Positions 26,544 through 34,765 of a stretch of 64,000 bases of DNA are shown one piece after another. The stretch is from Pseudomonadota bacterium (lineage in GTDB: Bacteria; Pseudomonadota; Gammaproteobacteria; Burkholderiales; SG8-39). Both the position numbers and the translations under genes were made by a program. A model generated the notes under the pieces. The model had not been told where the DNA came from and did not search any database. It worked only from the letters and a program-made list of their open reading frames with translations. The DNA is taken from contig JAJZPQ010000002.1 in assembly GCA_021811085.1 (NCBI GenBank), positions 62,001 to 126,000 on the forward strand, in the 5' to 3' direction. The number at the start of each line of letters is the position of its first letter. Within the stretch, counting starts at the first letter, position 1.

Positions 26544-26571
26544 TAAAGGATTGCCAGGCGCGGGCCGATAT
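26544..26571 (+). promoter_or_regulatory. Sigma-28 promoter of fliD operon
   Basis: TAAAGGAT, 12-base spacer, GCCGATAT: 6 of 8 and 7 of 8 matches. It precedes fliD by about 85 nt and should also serve fliS, fliT and perhaps the genes beyond. Confidence 0.7.
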
Positions 26572-26655
26572 TAAGCTATAGCGGTTGTAGTTCCGGCCTA
26601 ACGCACTTCGCGCGAGCCTCCACTGAAACCTTGTTTTCCCTAGAAAGGTGCGCAC

Positions 26656-28119
26656 ATGGCAGTGACCTTGTCTGGTATCAGCAGCAGCACCGGGACCCTG
26701 AGCGCCGCCGGCGTCGGCTCCGGCCTCGACGTCAAGTCGCTGGTGAGCCAGCTCATGGCGGTGGAGCAGCGGCCGCTGGCCCTGCTCGCCACCAAGGAAG
26801 CGGCGTTCCAGGCGAAACTGAGCGGCCTCGGCTCGGTCAGCGGCGCGATGTCTGCGCTGCAAACCGCGGCGCAGTCGCTGGTGTCGGCGAGCGCCGCCGC
26901 GTTCGGGGCATCGGTCAGCGACAGCACGGTGCTGACGGCTACGGCCGGCAGCAATGCGGTCGCCGGCAGTTACAACATCGCCGTAAGCAGTCTGGCCCAG
27001 CAGCAAAAACTCATCGCCGCCGGCACGACCAGCACGACAACGGCTATCGGCAGCGGCGCCAGCACGACGCTGACGTTCCAGCTGGGGACGATCAGCGGCG
27101 GCACGCTGTCTAATGGAATATATACCGGCGCGAGCTTCACCGCCGATCCGGCCAAGGCGCCGGTCGCCGTGACCATAGACAGCAGCAACAACACGCTCGC
27201 CGGCATCCGCGACGCGATCAATGCGGCCAACGCCGGTGTCACCGCCACCATCGTCAACGACGGCAGCGGCTCGCCCTACCGCCTGAGCCTGACCTCGAAT
27301 GCCACCGGCGCGGCAAGCAGTCTGAAATTGACGGTAAGCGGCGATGCGGCGCTCAGTTCGCTGCTCAGTTACGATCCTGCGACGGCGACGCAGAACCTCA
27401 GCCAGACCCAGGCCGCCCAGAACGCGCAATTCACCGTCGACGGCATAGGCATTACCTCGGCCAGCAATTCGGTTACCGATGCGATTCAGGGCGTCACGCT
27501 CAATCTCGCCAAAGCCAGTCCCAACCCCAGCCCGGCGACTGCGACCGTAACCGTGCAACGCGACACCAGCGGTCTGACGGCCGCCCTCAACGGCCTGGTG
27601 CAGTCCTACAACAGCGTGAACAAGACCATCGCGAGCGTTTCAGCCAAGGGCGCGGTGCTGCAGGGCGACTGGGCGGTGCTCGGCCTGGAACGCCAAGTGC
27701 GCGCCATCCTCGGCAGTTCGCAGACCGGAGGCGCCTACACCACGCTGTCGCAGCTCGGGATCAGCTTCCAGAAAGACGGTTCGCTTGCGCTCGATTCGAC
27801 CAAGCTTGGGGCGGCCCTGAGCTCCAGTGTCACCGATGTCTCGACTTTGACAAACAACATCGGCAGCGCGATCAAGAGCGCGGCCGACAATCTGCTCGGA
27901 CCCTCGGGCCCGCTGACGAACGAAACCGACGGCATCAACCGCTCGCTCAAGGACATCGGCTCGCGTCGGATCGATATTCAGAGCCAGCTCGCTGCGACCC
28001 AGGCACGCTACCAGGCGCAGTTCAGCGCGCTCGACACGCTCCTGAGCAGCATGAATTCCACCAGCAGCTTCCTCACCCAACAACTGGGCAATCTGCCCAA
28101 CTACTACAACAAAGGATGA
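26656..28119 (+). CDS. fliD: Flagellar filament cap protein
   Basis: 487 residues. FliD caps the filament tip and folds incoming flagellin. N-terminal GVGSGLDVKSLVSQLMAVEQRPLALLATKEAAFQAK is typical (split here by family columns), the central domain is variable and Ala/Ser/Thr-rich, and the C-terminal coiled region has RRIDIQSQLAATQARYQAQFSALDTLLSSMN. Full length for the family. Its stop lies just ahead of fliS, whose likely start is 5 bp later. Confidence 0.96.
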   Translation: MAVTLSGISSSTGTLSAAGVGSGLDVKSLVSQLMAVEQRPLALLATKEAAFQAKLSGLGSVSGAMSALQTAAQSLVSASAAAFGASVSDSTVLTATAGSNAVAGSYNIAVSSLAQQQKLIAAGTTSTTTAIGSGASTTLTFQLGTISGGTLSNGIYTGASFTADPAKAPVAVTIDSSNNTLAGIRDAINAANAGVTATIVNDGSGSPYRLSLTSNATGAASSLKLTVSGDAALSSLLSYDPATATQNLSQTQAAQNAQFTVDGIGITSASNSVTDAIQGVTLNLAKASPNPSPATATVTVQRDTSGLTAALNGLVQSYNSVNKTIASVSAKGAVLQGDWAVLGLERQVRAILGSSQTGGAYTTLSQLGISFQKDGSLALDSTKLGAALSSSVTDVSTLTNNIGSAIKSAADNLLGPSGPLTNETDGINRSLKDIGSRRIDIQSQLAATQARYQAQFSALDTLLSSMNSTSSFLTQQLGNLPNYYNKG

Positions 28120-28124
28120 TGCAC

Positions 28125-28592
28125 ATGTTTTCCGCGAATTCGCGTGCGGCGATAGACAGCTACCGCAATGTGGGCGTCGAGTCGATCGTGGAGTCGGCTA
28201 CGCCGCAGCAGTTGGTGCTGATGCTGTTCGGCGGCGCGATTGCGGCGCTCGCCTCGGCGCGGCAGCATCTGCGCGTGAAGGACATCCCCGCCAAAGGCAA
28301 GGCGATTTCCCAGGCGATATCCATCATCGACGGCGGCCTCAAGGCCAGCCTGGACCTGAGCGTCGGCGGCGAACTCGCAAGAAACCTGGCCGATCTGTAC
28401 GACTACATGGGACGGCGCCTGCTCCACGCCAACCTCAAGAACGACCCTGCCGCGCTCGACGAGGTGCGTCAGCTGCTGCTGCAGCTGAACGGCGCCTGGG
28501 AAGCCCTCGCTGCAACCCCGACCGCGGCTGCGGCCAAATCCGGCGCCGCGCCGCAGACGCGCCGCGCCGCGACGTCCTACGGAAGCATCTGA
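28125..28592 (+). CDS. fliS: Flagellin export chaperone FliS
   Basis: 155 residues. FliS binds the C-terminus of flagellin in the cytoplasm and prevents early polymerisation. Typical segments are AIDSYRNVGVESIVESATPQ, LVLMLFGGAIAAL and LADLYDYMGRRLLHANLKND. ATGs occur at 28116, 28119 and 28125; the last is chosen because AAAGGA sits 8 nt before it and the product then starts MFSANS, like other FliS. An Ala/Thr-rich tail of about 30 residues is extra. Confidence 0.94.
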   Translation: MFSANSRAAIDSYRNVGVESIVESATPQQLVLMLFGGAIAALASARQHLRVKDIPAKGKAISQAISIIDGGLKASLDLSVGGELARNLADLYDYMGRRLLHANLKNDPAALDEVRQLLLQLNGAWEALAATPTAAAAKSGAAPQTRRAATSYGSI

Positions 28593-28595
28593 ATC

Positions 28596-28934
28596 ATGAG
28601 CGAATACGAACACATACTCGACATCTACGCAGCGATCTCCGCCAAAACCGGAGAGATGGTCGAAGCCGCGAAATCGAGCGACTGGGACCGGCTGGTCGCG
28701 CTGGAACAGGACTGCCGCGCACTGATCGAGCGGCTCAAGGGCAGCGACGCCGGTGCGGCCGTAGGCGCCCAATTCGTGCAACGCAAGATCAAGTTCATCC
28801 GCAAGGCACTCGCGGACGATGCCGAAATACGCAAATTCACCGAGCCCTGGATGACCCAGCTCGAGGCCTATCTGGGCCACGCGCGCCTGGAACACAAGTT
28901 GCACCGCGCCTATGAAACCGACCTCGGCAGCTAG
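28596..28934 (+). CDS. fliT: Flagellar chaperone FliT
   Basis: 112 residues, all helical: EHILDIYAAISAKTGEMVEAAK, DWDRLVALEQDCRALIERLK. FliT is the export chaperone for FliD and in enterics also a regulator. Three bases separate it from fliS, as in many proteobacteria. Identified by position and helical pattern more than by strict motifs. Confidence 0.85.
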   Translation: MSEYEHILDIYAAISAKTGEMVEAAKSSDWDRLVALEQDCRALIERLKGSDAGAAVGAQFVQRKIKFIRKALADDAEIRKFTEPWMTQLEAYLGHARLEHKLHRAYETDLGS

Positions 28935-28972
28935 TCCCTAGGGTGTGCGCAGCGCACGCGAGGCCCTAAGCC

Positions 28973-30166
28973 ATGAATCCGGTCCTTTTTCTGAGGGGCG
29001 TCGCAGCGGTCACGCCGGGCAAGGCCGTTGGCGGCGGCCGGGCCGATGCGCTGCGCCTGCTGCCGCAACTCGACCCGGGAGAGATTCTCAGCGCGCGGGT
29101 CGAGGCCAAGCTCCCCGATGGCAGCTACAAGGTGTTGCTGGCCGGACAGCCTTTGCGCATGGCCCTGCCCGCGTACATTGCGCCCGGCGATACGCTCGAA
29201 CTTACCTTCGTCGCGCGCGAACCGCGGCTGACGTTTGCGCTCAAAGACCTGCCGCAGGCGGCGTATCCTTCGGCGCCGCCGCCTGCGGCCAGCGGGGGCC
29301 TCCTCGCAGCGACCACGCTGCAGCCAGGCGGGCCGGCCCTGCCCTCGCCCATCGCTCCCGGAGATACGCTCCAACTCGCGTCCGTCGTGCGCGAGACGCG
29401 GTTGGCAGTCGCGCTCAGCGACCTGCTGCAGACGGCGACGCCGGCACCGCTGTTGTCGGCCGCCGGCCGCCTGGTTGCAGCGATCATGCTGCAGCCGGGC
29501 GAGCCGGCCTTTCCGGTAATGGCGGCGGCAGCGGCGCCGCTGCTCGCCGCGCGCCCTGCCGACGGCGAGCGCCTCTCGGGTGCGCTCGCGCGCACGCTCG
29601 CCGACAGCGGATTGTTCTACGAATCGCACCAGGCCGAATGGGTCGACGGCAAGCGCGAACTGGCACAGATCCGGCAAGAGCCGCAGGCGCGGCTGACGCA
29701 GAGCGCGCCGCCGCCAGAGGCGCGCGCCGCGGCGGCTGCCGCCGCCACGATCGAATCTCCCGCCAGCGCGAGCGCGCAGGGCGAGCAGCAGACCATACAC
29801 CCGCGCGCGGTGTCCCTGGTGCAGCAGCAGCTTGCTGTGCTCGACAGCGCCAGGGTCGTGCTGCAGCTCGAGATATGGCCCAGGCAATGGATGCAGTGGG
29901 AAATCGAAGACAGTCAGCCCGAGGCCGGACGCGAGCCGGGCGTGGCGCAAAGCTGGAATACGCATTTGCGCCTTAAGTTGCCGCAACTGGGCGAACTCAA
30001 GGCTGCGCTTACCTTGGCCGGCGACGGCGTGCGCATTCGGCTGGAAACCGCGAGCGCCGCCAGCGCAGCGCTGCTGCAGGACCGGCGCAGCTCCTTGCGC
30101 GCAGCGCTCGCCGCAGCCGGCGTGCCGCCCGCCGCTATCGCGATCGCGCAGCATGCACAAAACTGA
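28973..30166 (+). CDS. FliK-like hook-length control domain protein
   Basis: 397 residues. The C-terminal part (about 290-390: VVLQLEIWPRQWMQWEIEDS, LRLKLPQLGELKAALTLAGDGVRIRLET) fits the Flg_hook domain of FliK. The N-terminal half contains two copies of one module (IAPGDTLELTFVAREPRLTFAL at about 64 and IAPGDTLQLASVVRETRLAVAL at about 124), an internal duplication. A proper fliK lies in the fliE-R block at 40013. This second gene with the FlhB-like partner (13-bp overlap) is a known pairing in betaproteobacteria. Confidence 0.82.
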   Translation: MNPVLFLRGVAAVTPGKAVGGGRADALRLLPQLDPGEILSARVEAKLPDGSYKVLLAGQPLRMALPAYIAPGDTLELTFVAREPRLTFALKDLPQAAYPSAPPPAASGGLLAATTLQPGGPALPSPIAPGDTLQLASVVRETRLAVALSDLLQTATPAPLLSAAGRLVAAIMLQPGEPAFPVMAAAAAPLLAARPADGERLSGALARTLADSGLFYESHQAEWVDGKRELAQIRQEPQARLTQSAPPPEARAAAAAAATIESPASASAQGEQQTIHPRAVSLVQQQLAVLDSARVVLQLEIWPRQWMQWEIEDSQPEAGREPGVAQSWNTHLRLKLPQLGELKAALTLAGDGVRIRLETASAASAALLQDRRSSLRAALAAAGVPPAAIAIAQHAQN

Positions 30167-30482
30167 AGCGCCCGATGCCCGGAAAATCGACGCCCAGCCG
30201 TCGGCAGTCGCGCTCGCCTATAACGGTGACGGGACCGCACCCAGGGTGGTCGCCAAAGGCCGCGGCCTGATGGCGCAGGCCATCATCGAGCGCGCGCATC
30301 GGCACGGCGTGTATGTGCACGAATCGAAGGAGCTGGTCGCGCTGCTGATGCAGATGGATCTCGATCAGCGCATTCCGCCCGCGCTCTATCGCGCCGTGGC
30401 CGAGCTGCTGGTGTGGGTATATCACCTCGAGCAAATCGGCGCTTCGCCCGACGCCACGGAAAGCGAAGATGCGGACGAGTAG
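30153..30482 (+). CDS. FlhB C-terminal domain homologue (FhlB, EscU/YscU family)
   Basis: 109 residues matching only the cytoplasmic switch domain of FlhB: AVALAYNGDGTAPRVVAKG, AQAIIERAHRHGVYVHES, LVALLMQMDLDQRIPPALYRAVAELLVWVY. The autocleavage NPTH is replaced by QPSA, so it cannot self-cleave, and there are no membrane helices. Such FhlB proteins can partly replace the FlhB C-terminus in substrate switching. The ATG at 30153 overlaps the FliK-like gene by 14 bases, a likely functional pair. Full-length flhB is not in the window. Confidence 0.88.
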   Translation: MHKTEAPDARKIDAQPSAVALAYNGDGTAPRVVAKGRGLMAQAIIERAHRHGVYVHESKELVALLMQMDLDQRIPPALYRAVAELLVWVYHLEQIGASPDATESEDADE

Positions 30483-30541
30483 AAAAAAGCGCCGGACGGA
30501 AATGCTATAGAATCGCCACGCCCGATGCGCGCGACACCACC

Positions 30542-31315
30542 ATGCCGGATCACACCGAACAACCGCTAAAACCCGATCACGCCAGCGCCGAGCTGAGCAA
30601 ATACCTGATCCACTCGCGCCTGGAAATCGCCGCGGTCCTGCGTACGCTGTGCAAGGCCGGCCGCACGGTCACCGCGTATTTCGGCGCCGACAACGACTTC
30701 ATCCTGACCTGCATTGCCGCCGTGATGCCGGAACAGAACGCGGTGCTCGCCGATTACGGCGCGGACGCCGCCGCCACCCGGCGCGCGTTGCAAGCGCGCA
30801 ACATCACATTCGTTGCGGTGCACGACCGCATCAAGATCCAGTTTGTCGCGCAATCCCTGCGCCCGGCGCGTTTCGGCAGCCGCGATGTCTTTAGCATGGC
30901 GCTGCCGGCGACGCTGCTGCGCCTGCAGCGGCGCGAGTATTTCCGCATCGCCACGCCGCTCACGCGGCCGCTGGTATGCAATATTGCGCCGCAGGCGCTG
31001 CCGCTGCGCGCACCGAGCGCGGTGACCATCGTCGACATCAGCTGCGGCGGGATCGCGGTCATCGATTCGGGCGAGCCCGCCGACATCGAGGCCGGCGTGC
31101 GTTTGCGCGGCTGCCGCATCGCCCTGCCCGAACTCGGCGAGGTGACGGCGGACGTCCTGGTGAAAAGCGCGTTCGAAGTCACGCTCAAGAACGGCAAGAA
31201 ACACCGGCATGCCGGCTGCGAGTTCGTCGATATGAAGGAGCGCGACCGGGCGCTGGTTCAACGCTACGTCAGCAGGCTCGAACGCGAGCGCAAGGACCGC
31301 AGCGGCGGGCGCTGA
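30542..31315 (+). CDS. ycgR: c-di-GMP-responsive flagellar brake YcgR (PilZ)
   Basis: 257 residues. YcgR_N domain (about 10-115), then a PilZ domain with both c-di-GMP motifs: RREYFRI (RxxxR) and DISCGG (DxSxxG). When c-di-GMP is high, YcgR binds the motor and slows swimming. The start is ATG 30542; longer frames upstream are not needed. An extended -10 (TG-C-TATAGA) lies at 30503-30511. It links the cyclases and EAL protein to the motor genes of this cluster. Confidence 0.93.
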   Translation: MPDHTEQPLKPDHASAELSKYLIHSRLEIAAVLRTLCKAGRTVTAYFGADNDFILTCIAAVMPEQNAVLADYGADAAATRRALQARNITFVAVHDRIKIQFVAQSLRPARFGSRDVFSMALPATLLRLQRREYFRIATPLTRPLVCNIAPQALPLRAPSAVTIVDISCGGIAVIDSGEPADIEAGVRLRGCRIALPELGEVTADVLVKSAFEVTLKNGKKHRHAGCEFVDMKERDRALVQRYVSRLERERKDRSGGR

Positions 31316-31381
31316 GGGGGCGCAGTTCGCCGCGGTAACAGCATGACTGTCGCAGCGCGAACCGCAATGCCGGCGATTGCG

Positions 31382-32641
31382 CTAATTATGCCGGGCGCGC
31401 AGTCGGTCGTTGGAGTGAACCGCGTTCGACAACATGTCGCGAAAGGCCGCGAACACCTTTTGCATCTGCGCCTGCTTGTAGGGAAAGAGATCGACGGGAT
31501 CCATGGCGTGCACCACCGCGCCGGGGTCCAGTTCGAAGACCAGCAGCTTCCCGTCTCTTGTTTCGCCGCAATCGATAACCAGGTAGTCGAGCCCGATGCG
31601 TTCGGCGATCGCGCCAAACGCATCGGCGTGGCGCAAGCCGAAGTCCTCGTCGAAGCTGCGCATGAAGCGCTCTTCCTCGATGCGCTTTTCGGCGCTTTCG
31701 GTCATGCCTGCATTCAGGTAATGGATCATCCAGTGATCCGATATCCCCATGTGGCCGGCATAGGGCCGGCCGTCGATCAGGACAACGCGGTACTTGCGGA
31801 ACAGACCGTCGGCTCCGCGGTAGTCGATAAAACGCGAAATATGGAACTCGCTCTGCGGCATGGCCCGCAGATAGTCCGCAATCGCTTCCGCGGCATCGAT
31901 TTTCATCAGGCCATGGCCGGCATGCGAGTCGATCGGCCGGATAAGGACGGGAAAGCGCCCGTCTTCGAGAACGGCGGCGAGCGCCAATTCCTTGCGGCAG
32001 ACCCGCTCCAGCGCGTGCCGATCTACCCGTGCCGAAACCGGCATGCAGATCTTCGGCGCCGATGCCAGCAGCGTATGCGCGGCTTCGCGCGAAGTCCGGC
32101 CGATTCGGCCGGGCAGATTGCACACGGGGCGGTGCCAGGATTGCGCGAGGACGTCGAGTTGTTGCAGCAGCGCCCGGTTCTGCTCGGATTCGCAGGCGGC
32201 GATGAACACGAGGTCGTGTTCGGGAAAAGCCGGAAACGGCAGCTCCGGGACTACGTAGAGCATTTCGAGCGTCACGCCGGAGTCTTCCAACAGGAACTCC
32301 AGCGGCGTGTTCGCCATCAGGTCGCCGGGCGCCATGATGGCGAGCAGCCGGATCGCGGCCGTGCCGCCGGAGCCAGGCCGGCGATAGAGCTGCTGCACCT
32401 GCAGCGCCTGGGCCTGCACCGCGAGTCCGACGTCTTTGCTTCCCTTCAACTGCAACATCGTCGAAAGATCCATCAATGCATTGGCATCGTCCGGAGCAGA
32501 ACCTGCACGCTCGATCAGGCGCGCTCCGAGCGGCGCCAGGTCGACGCCGGAAAACGCCATCGTCATCAGCGCTGCGAGACCGATGAGCGGTTCGTGCGCA
32601 GCGGAATTCGTCAGACGGCACTGCGCGGCCCTGAGGTTCAT
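31382..32641 (-). CDS. ATP-grasp ligase-like protein with helical N-terminus
   Basis: 419 residues. Residues 1-90 are helical and TPR-like (LMDLSTMLQLKGSKDVGLAV). A Rossmann-like part (about 95-205) follows. The ATP-grasp core (about 215-400) shows FPVLIRPIDSHAGHGLMKI, ISRFIDYRGADGLFRKYRVV, GHMGISDHWMIHYLNA and LLVFELDPGAVVHAMDP, resembling glutathione synthase/RimK-type ligases that form amide bonds. Its ATG overlaps the decarboxylase stop (ATGA), so the two are coupled. Substrates cannot be read from sequence; joining the amine made by its partner to a carboxylate is an inference. Confidence 0.75.
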   Translation of the reverse strand: MNLRAAQCRLTNSAAHEPLIGLAALMTMAFSGVDLAPLGARLIERAGSAPDDANALMDLSTMLQLKGSKDVGLAVQAQALQVQQLYRRPGSGGTAAIRLLAIMAPGDLMANTPLEFLLEDSGVTLEMLYVVPELPFPAFPEHDLVFIAACESEQNRALLQQLDVLAQSWHRPVCNLPGRIGRTSREAAHTLLASAPKICMPVSARVDRHALERVCRKELALAAVLEDGRFPVLIRPIDSHAGHGLMKIDAAEAIADYLRAMPQSEFHISRFIDYRGADGLFRKYRVVLIDGRPYAGHMGISDHWMIHYLNAGMTESAEKRIEEERFMRSFDEDFGLRHADAFGAIAERIGLDYLVIDCGETRDGKLLVFELDPGAVVHAMDPVDLFPYKQAQMQKVFAAFRDMLSNAVHSNDRLRARHN

Positions 32642-34095
32642 GAGGCTTTCCTGAGTTGTACGCCATCGCGTTCGCCAAACGCAATCGCGCCCCGGATCAG
32701 GGCGTCGATGTCGCTCGAATTCGTGCGGTGATTGACGATTGCGGCTCGAATCGCGAGGCGCCCGTTGACGATGGTCGTGGACGGCGCAACGACGCCCGAC
32801 TCCTGCAGCGAGATCACGATATCGGCGTTCACGCGGTCGGCGTCTGCGCAGCGGTAGCGAAAGCAGACGATATTCAGCGATACCGGAGCGAGCAGCTCCA
32901 GCATCGGCGCTGCCTCGATGCACTGCCCCATATAGCGGGCGAGTGCGCAGCTGCCCGATATCACTCTGCCGAGCGCTTCCGCGCCATATACTTTGATCGT
33001 GAACCAGGTCTTGAGCGCCCTGAAGCCGCGCGACAGATCAGGTCCCAGGTCGCAGGGCCAGGGGGAGCCGCCCGCCATGCCGCGGGTTTCCCGTCTCAGG
33101 TAGGCCGCGGGCGTGGTGAACGCGCTTTGATGCAGAGTGGCGTCCCGCACGAGGATGAAACCTGCGTCGTACGGCACCTGGCCCCATTTGTGGAAATCGA
33201 AGGCAATGGAGTCGGCGCGCTCGATGCCGGCGAGCCGCGGGGCGATTTCCGGCGCTAGCATCGCAAGAGCGCCATAGGCGCCGTCGACGTGCAGCCAGAT
33301 CCTTTCTCTGTGGGCGATATGCGCGAGCCTGGCGAGATCGTCGATCGCGCCCACATCGACGCTGCCGGCCGTCCCGGCAATCAGAAAAGGCGTGTGCCCG
33401 ATCCTGCGGTCCGCCGCAATCGCGCGCTCGAGTGCCTCGACATTCATCTGGAAGCGATCGTTCATCGGGATGATCCGAAGGGCATCGCTCCCAAGGCCGG
33501 ATAGATCCATCGCTTGCGCAATGCAGCCATGCGCGCCCGCCGAGGCATAGGCGGTCAGGCGCTTTCCGCTTGCAGCGATGCCTTTATCGCGCACGCCGGC
33601 GCCGAGGGCCGCGCTTCGGGCAACGAGCACGCCGATCAGATTCGCCATCGATGTGCCGGTCACGAACAAGCCGCTCGCGCTTTCCGGAAAATGGAACAAT
33701 TCGCACACCCACCGCGTGACTTGCCGCTCCACTTCGACGGGTATCTGATCGCGCCCGCCGAGATTCGCATTCAATCCGGCGGCCAGCATTTCCGCCAGCA
33801 TGCCCACCGGCGTCCCGCCGCCATGAACCCAGCCCACAAAGCCGGGGTGCGCGTTGCCGACTCCGAATGGCAAAATGTCCTGCATGAACTCTTGATGCAC
33901 CTGCGCCAGATCGGTCGGCCCCATCGGAAGCGCTTGCCGGAAACGGGCACGAACCTCGCGCGGGATCGGCTGCCACACCGGGCGCCCACGGATATGCTCC
34001 AGATAGTCCAGCATATCGTCGAGCATGCGATGGCCTTGAGCGCGCAGCGCTCCCCAGTCCGCCGGATCAAGCGATGATTGCGTGGTCGGCGACAT
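32638..34095 (-). CDS. PLP-dependent group II amino-acid decarboxylase
   Basis: 485 residues, in the aromatic-L-amino-acid/glutamate decarboxylase family. The family's features are present: NAHPGFVGWVHGGG, FVTGTSMANLIG, HVDGAYGALAML and the PLP-lysine motif SIAFDFHKWGQVPYDAG. It should remove CO2 from an amino acid; the specificity is unknown. The ATG at 34095 is used: an open frame runs on to 34518, but that part only mirrors fliE in another frame. It forms an operon with the ATP-grasp gene and lies 53 bp downstream of fliE on the same strand. Not a usual member of flagellar clusters. Confidence 0.88.
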   Translation of the reverse strand: MSPTTQSSLDPADWGALRAQGHRMLDDMLDYLEHIRGRPVWQPIPREVRARFRQALPMGPTDLAQVHQEFMQDILPFGVGNAHPGFVGWVHGGGTPVGMLAEMLAAGLNANLGGRDQIPVEVERQVTRWVCELFHFPESASGLFVTGTSMANLIGVLVARSAALGAGVRDKGIAASGKRLTAYASAGAHGCIAQAMDLSGLGSDALRIIPMNDRFQMNVEALERAIAADRRIGHTPFLIAGTAGSVDVGAIDDLARLAHIAHRERIWLHVDGAYGALAMLAPEIAPRLAGIERADSIAFDFHKWGQVPYDAGFILVRDATLHQSAFTTPAAYLRRETRGMAGGSPWPCDLGPDLSRGFRALKTWFTIKVYGAEALGRVISGSCALARYMGQCIEAAPMLELLAPVSLNIVCFRYRCADADRVNADIVISLQESGVVAPSTTIVNGRLAIRAAIVNHRTNSSDIDALIRGAIAFGERDGVQLRKAS

Positions 34096-34148
34096 GGCGG
34101 CTTTCACGAGGCGACGTATCCAAGTTCGGATGGCTGGCCCGATCCGGG

Positions 34149-34469
34149 CTACACCTGCATGTTCATGATGTCGTGGTAAGCCGAGACCAGTCGGTTGCGC
34201 ACCTGCACCATCTCCTGGAACGAGATGTTCGCCTTTTGCATCGCGATCATCACATCGTTCAGATTGGCGTTGGGCGCGCCGAGCTCGAAATCGCGGGCGA
34301 GGCGCGTGGCATCGATCTGGTGGCCGTTGATCCCGTCGAGCGAATTCTTCAGCAGCGTGGCGAAATCGGTTCCTTTGACGGGTGCGGCGGCCGCGCCCGC
34401 AGACGCGCTCCCGGTCGCGGCCGCCGCGCGCAGCTGACCGAGCAAGTTGTCTATAGCGCTGGTATCCAT
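34149..34469 (-). CDS. fliE: Flagellar MS-ring/rod adaptor FliE
   Basis: 106 residues: an Ala-rich start and the typical C-terminal half FATLLKNSLDGINGHQ, ANLNDVMIAMQKANISFQEMVQVRNRLVSAYHDIMNMQV (conserved as separate blocks). FliE joins the MS ring to the rod. It is transcribed away from fliF rather than in line with it, and the decarboxylase operon follows it. The start at 34469 has AAGGAGAGG just upstream. Confidence 0.95.
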   Translation of the reverse strand: MDTSAIDNLLGQLRAAAATGSASAGAAAAPVKGTDFATLLKNSLDGINGHQIDATRLARDFELGAPNANLNDVMIAMQKANISFQEMVQVRNRLVSAYHDIMNMQV

Positions 34470-34765
34470 GTGCCTCTCCTTGACTGCTGCGCGCCGAGCT
34501 TGCCGCGCCCGGATTCATGTTTGCACGGCGCTGCGCGGCGCACGCCGCTGCCGTCCCTTATAGGACGGATCACAGACTAGCACCGGGCACATTGTCGGCC
34601 CCGCGCAATAAAGGCCGGTAAATGCCCTCTTCTTGCGGGTTTGACGCGAGACGTTTTGCCCATAATCGCCTCAGTCCTTGGAAACGGGACCGAAACAGGG
34701 AAGGCGATCAGCATGAAACACAGGCAGGCAACCCACGCTAGCCGCAAGGCAGCAGGCGAAACATC

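Noticed and set aside
34096-34518. N-terminal extension of the decarboxylase up to 34518
   Set aside because: It overlaps fliE in another frame, is Arg-rich and has no homology; ATG 34095 gives a normal family length.
34510-34600. Possible sigma-54 promoters between fliE and fliF (for example 34544-34558 minus)
   Set aside because: Only the GG-N10-GC spacing or 7 of 11 bases match; too weak to call next to the strong sites at fliK and flgB.
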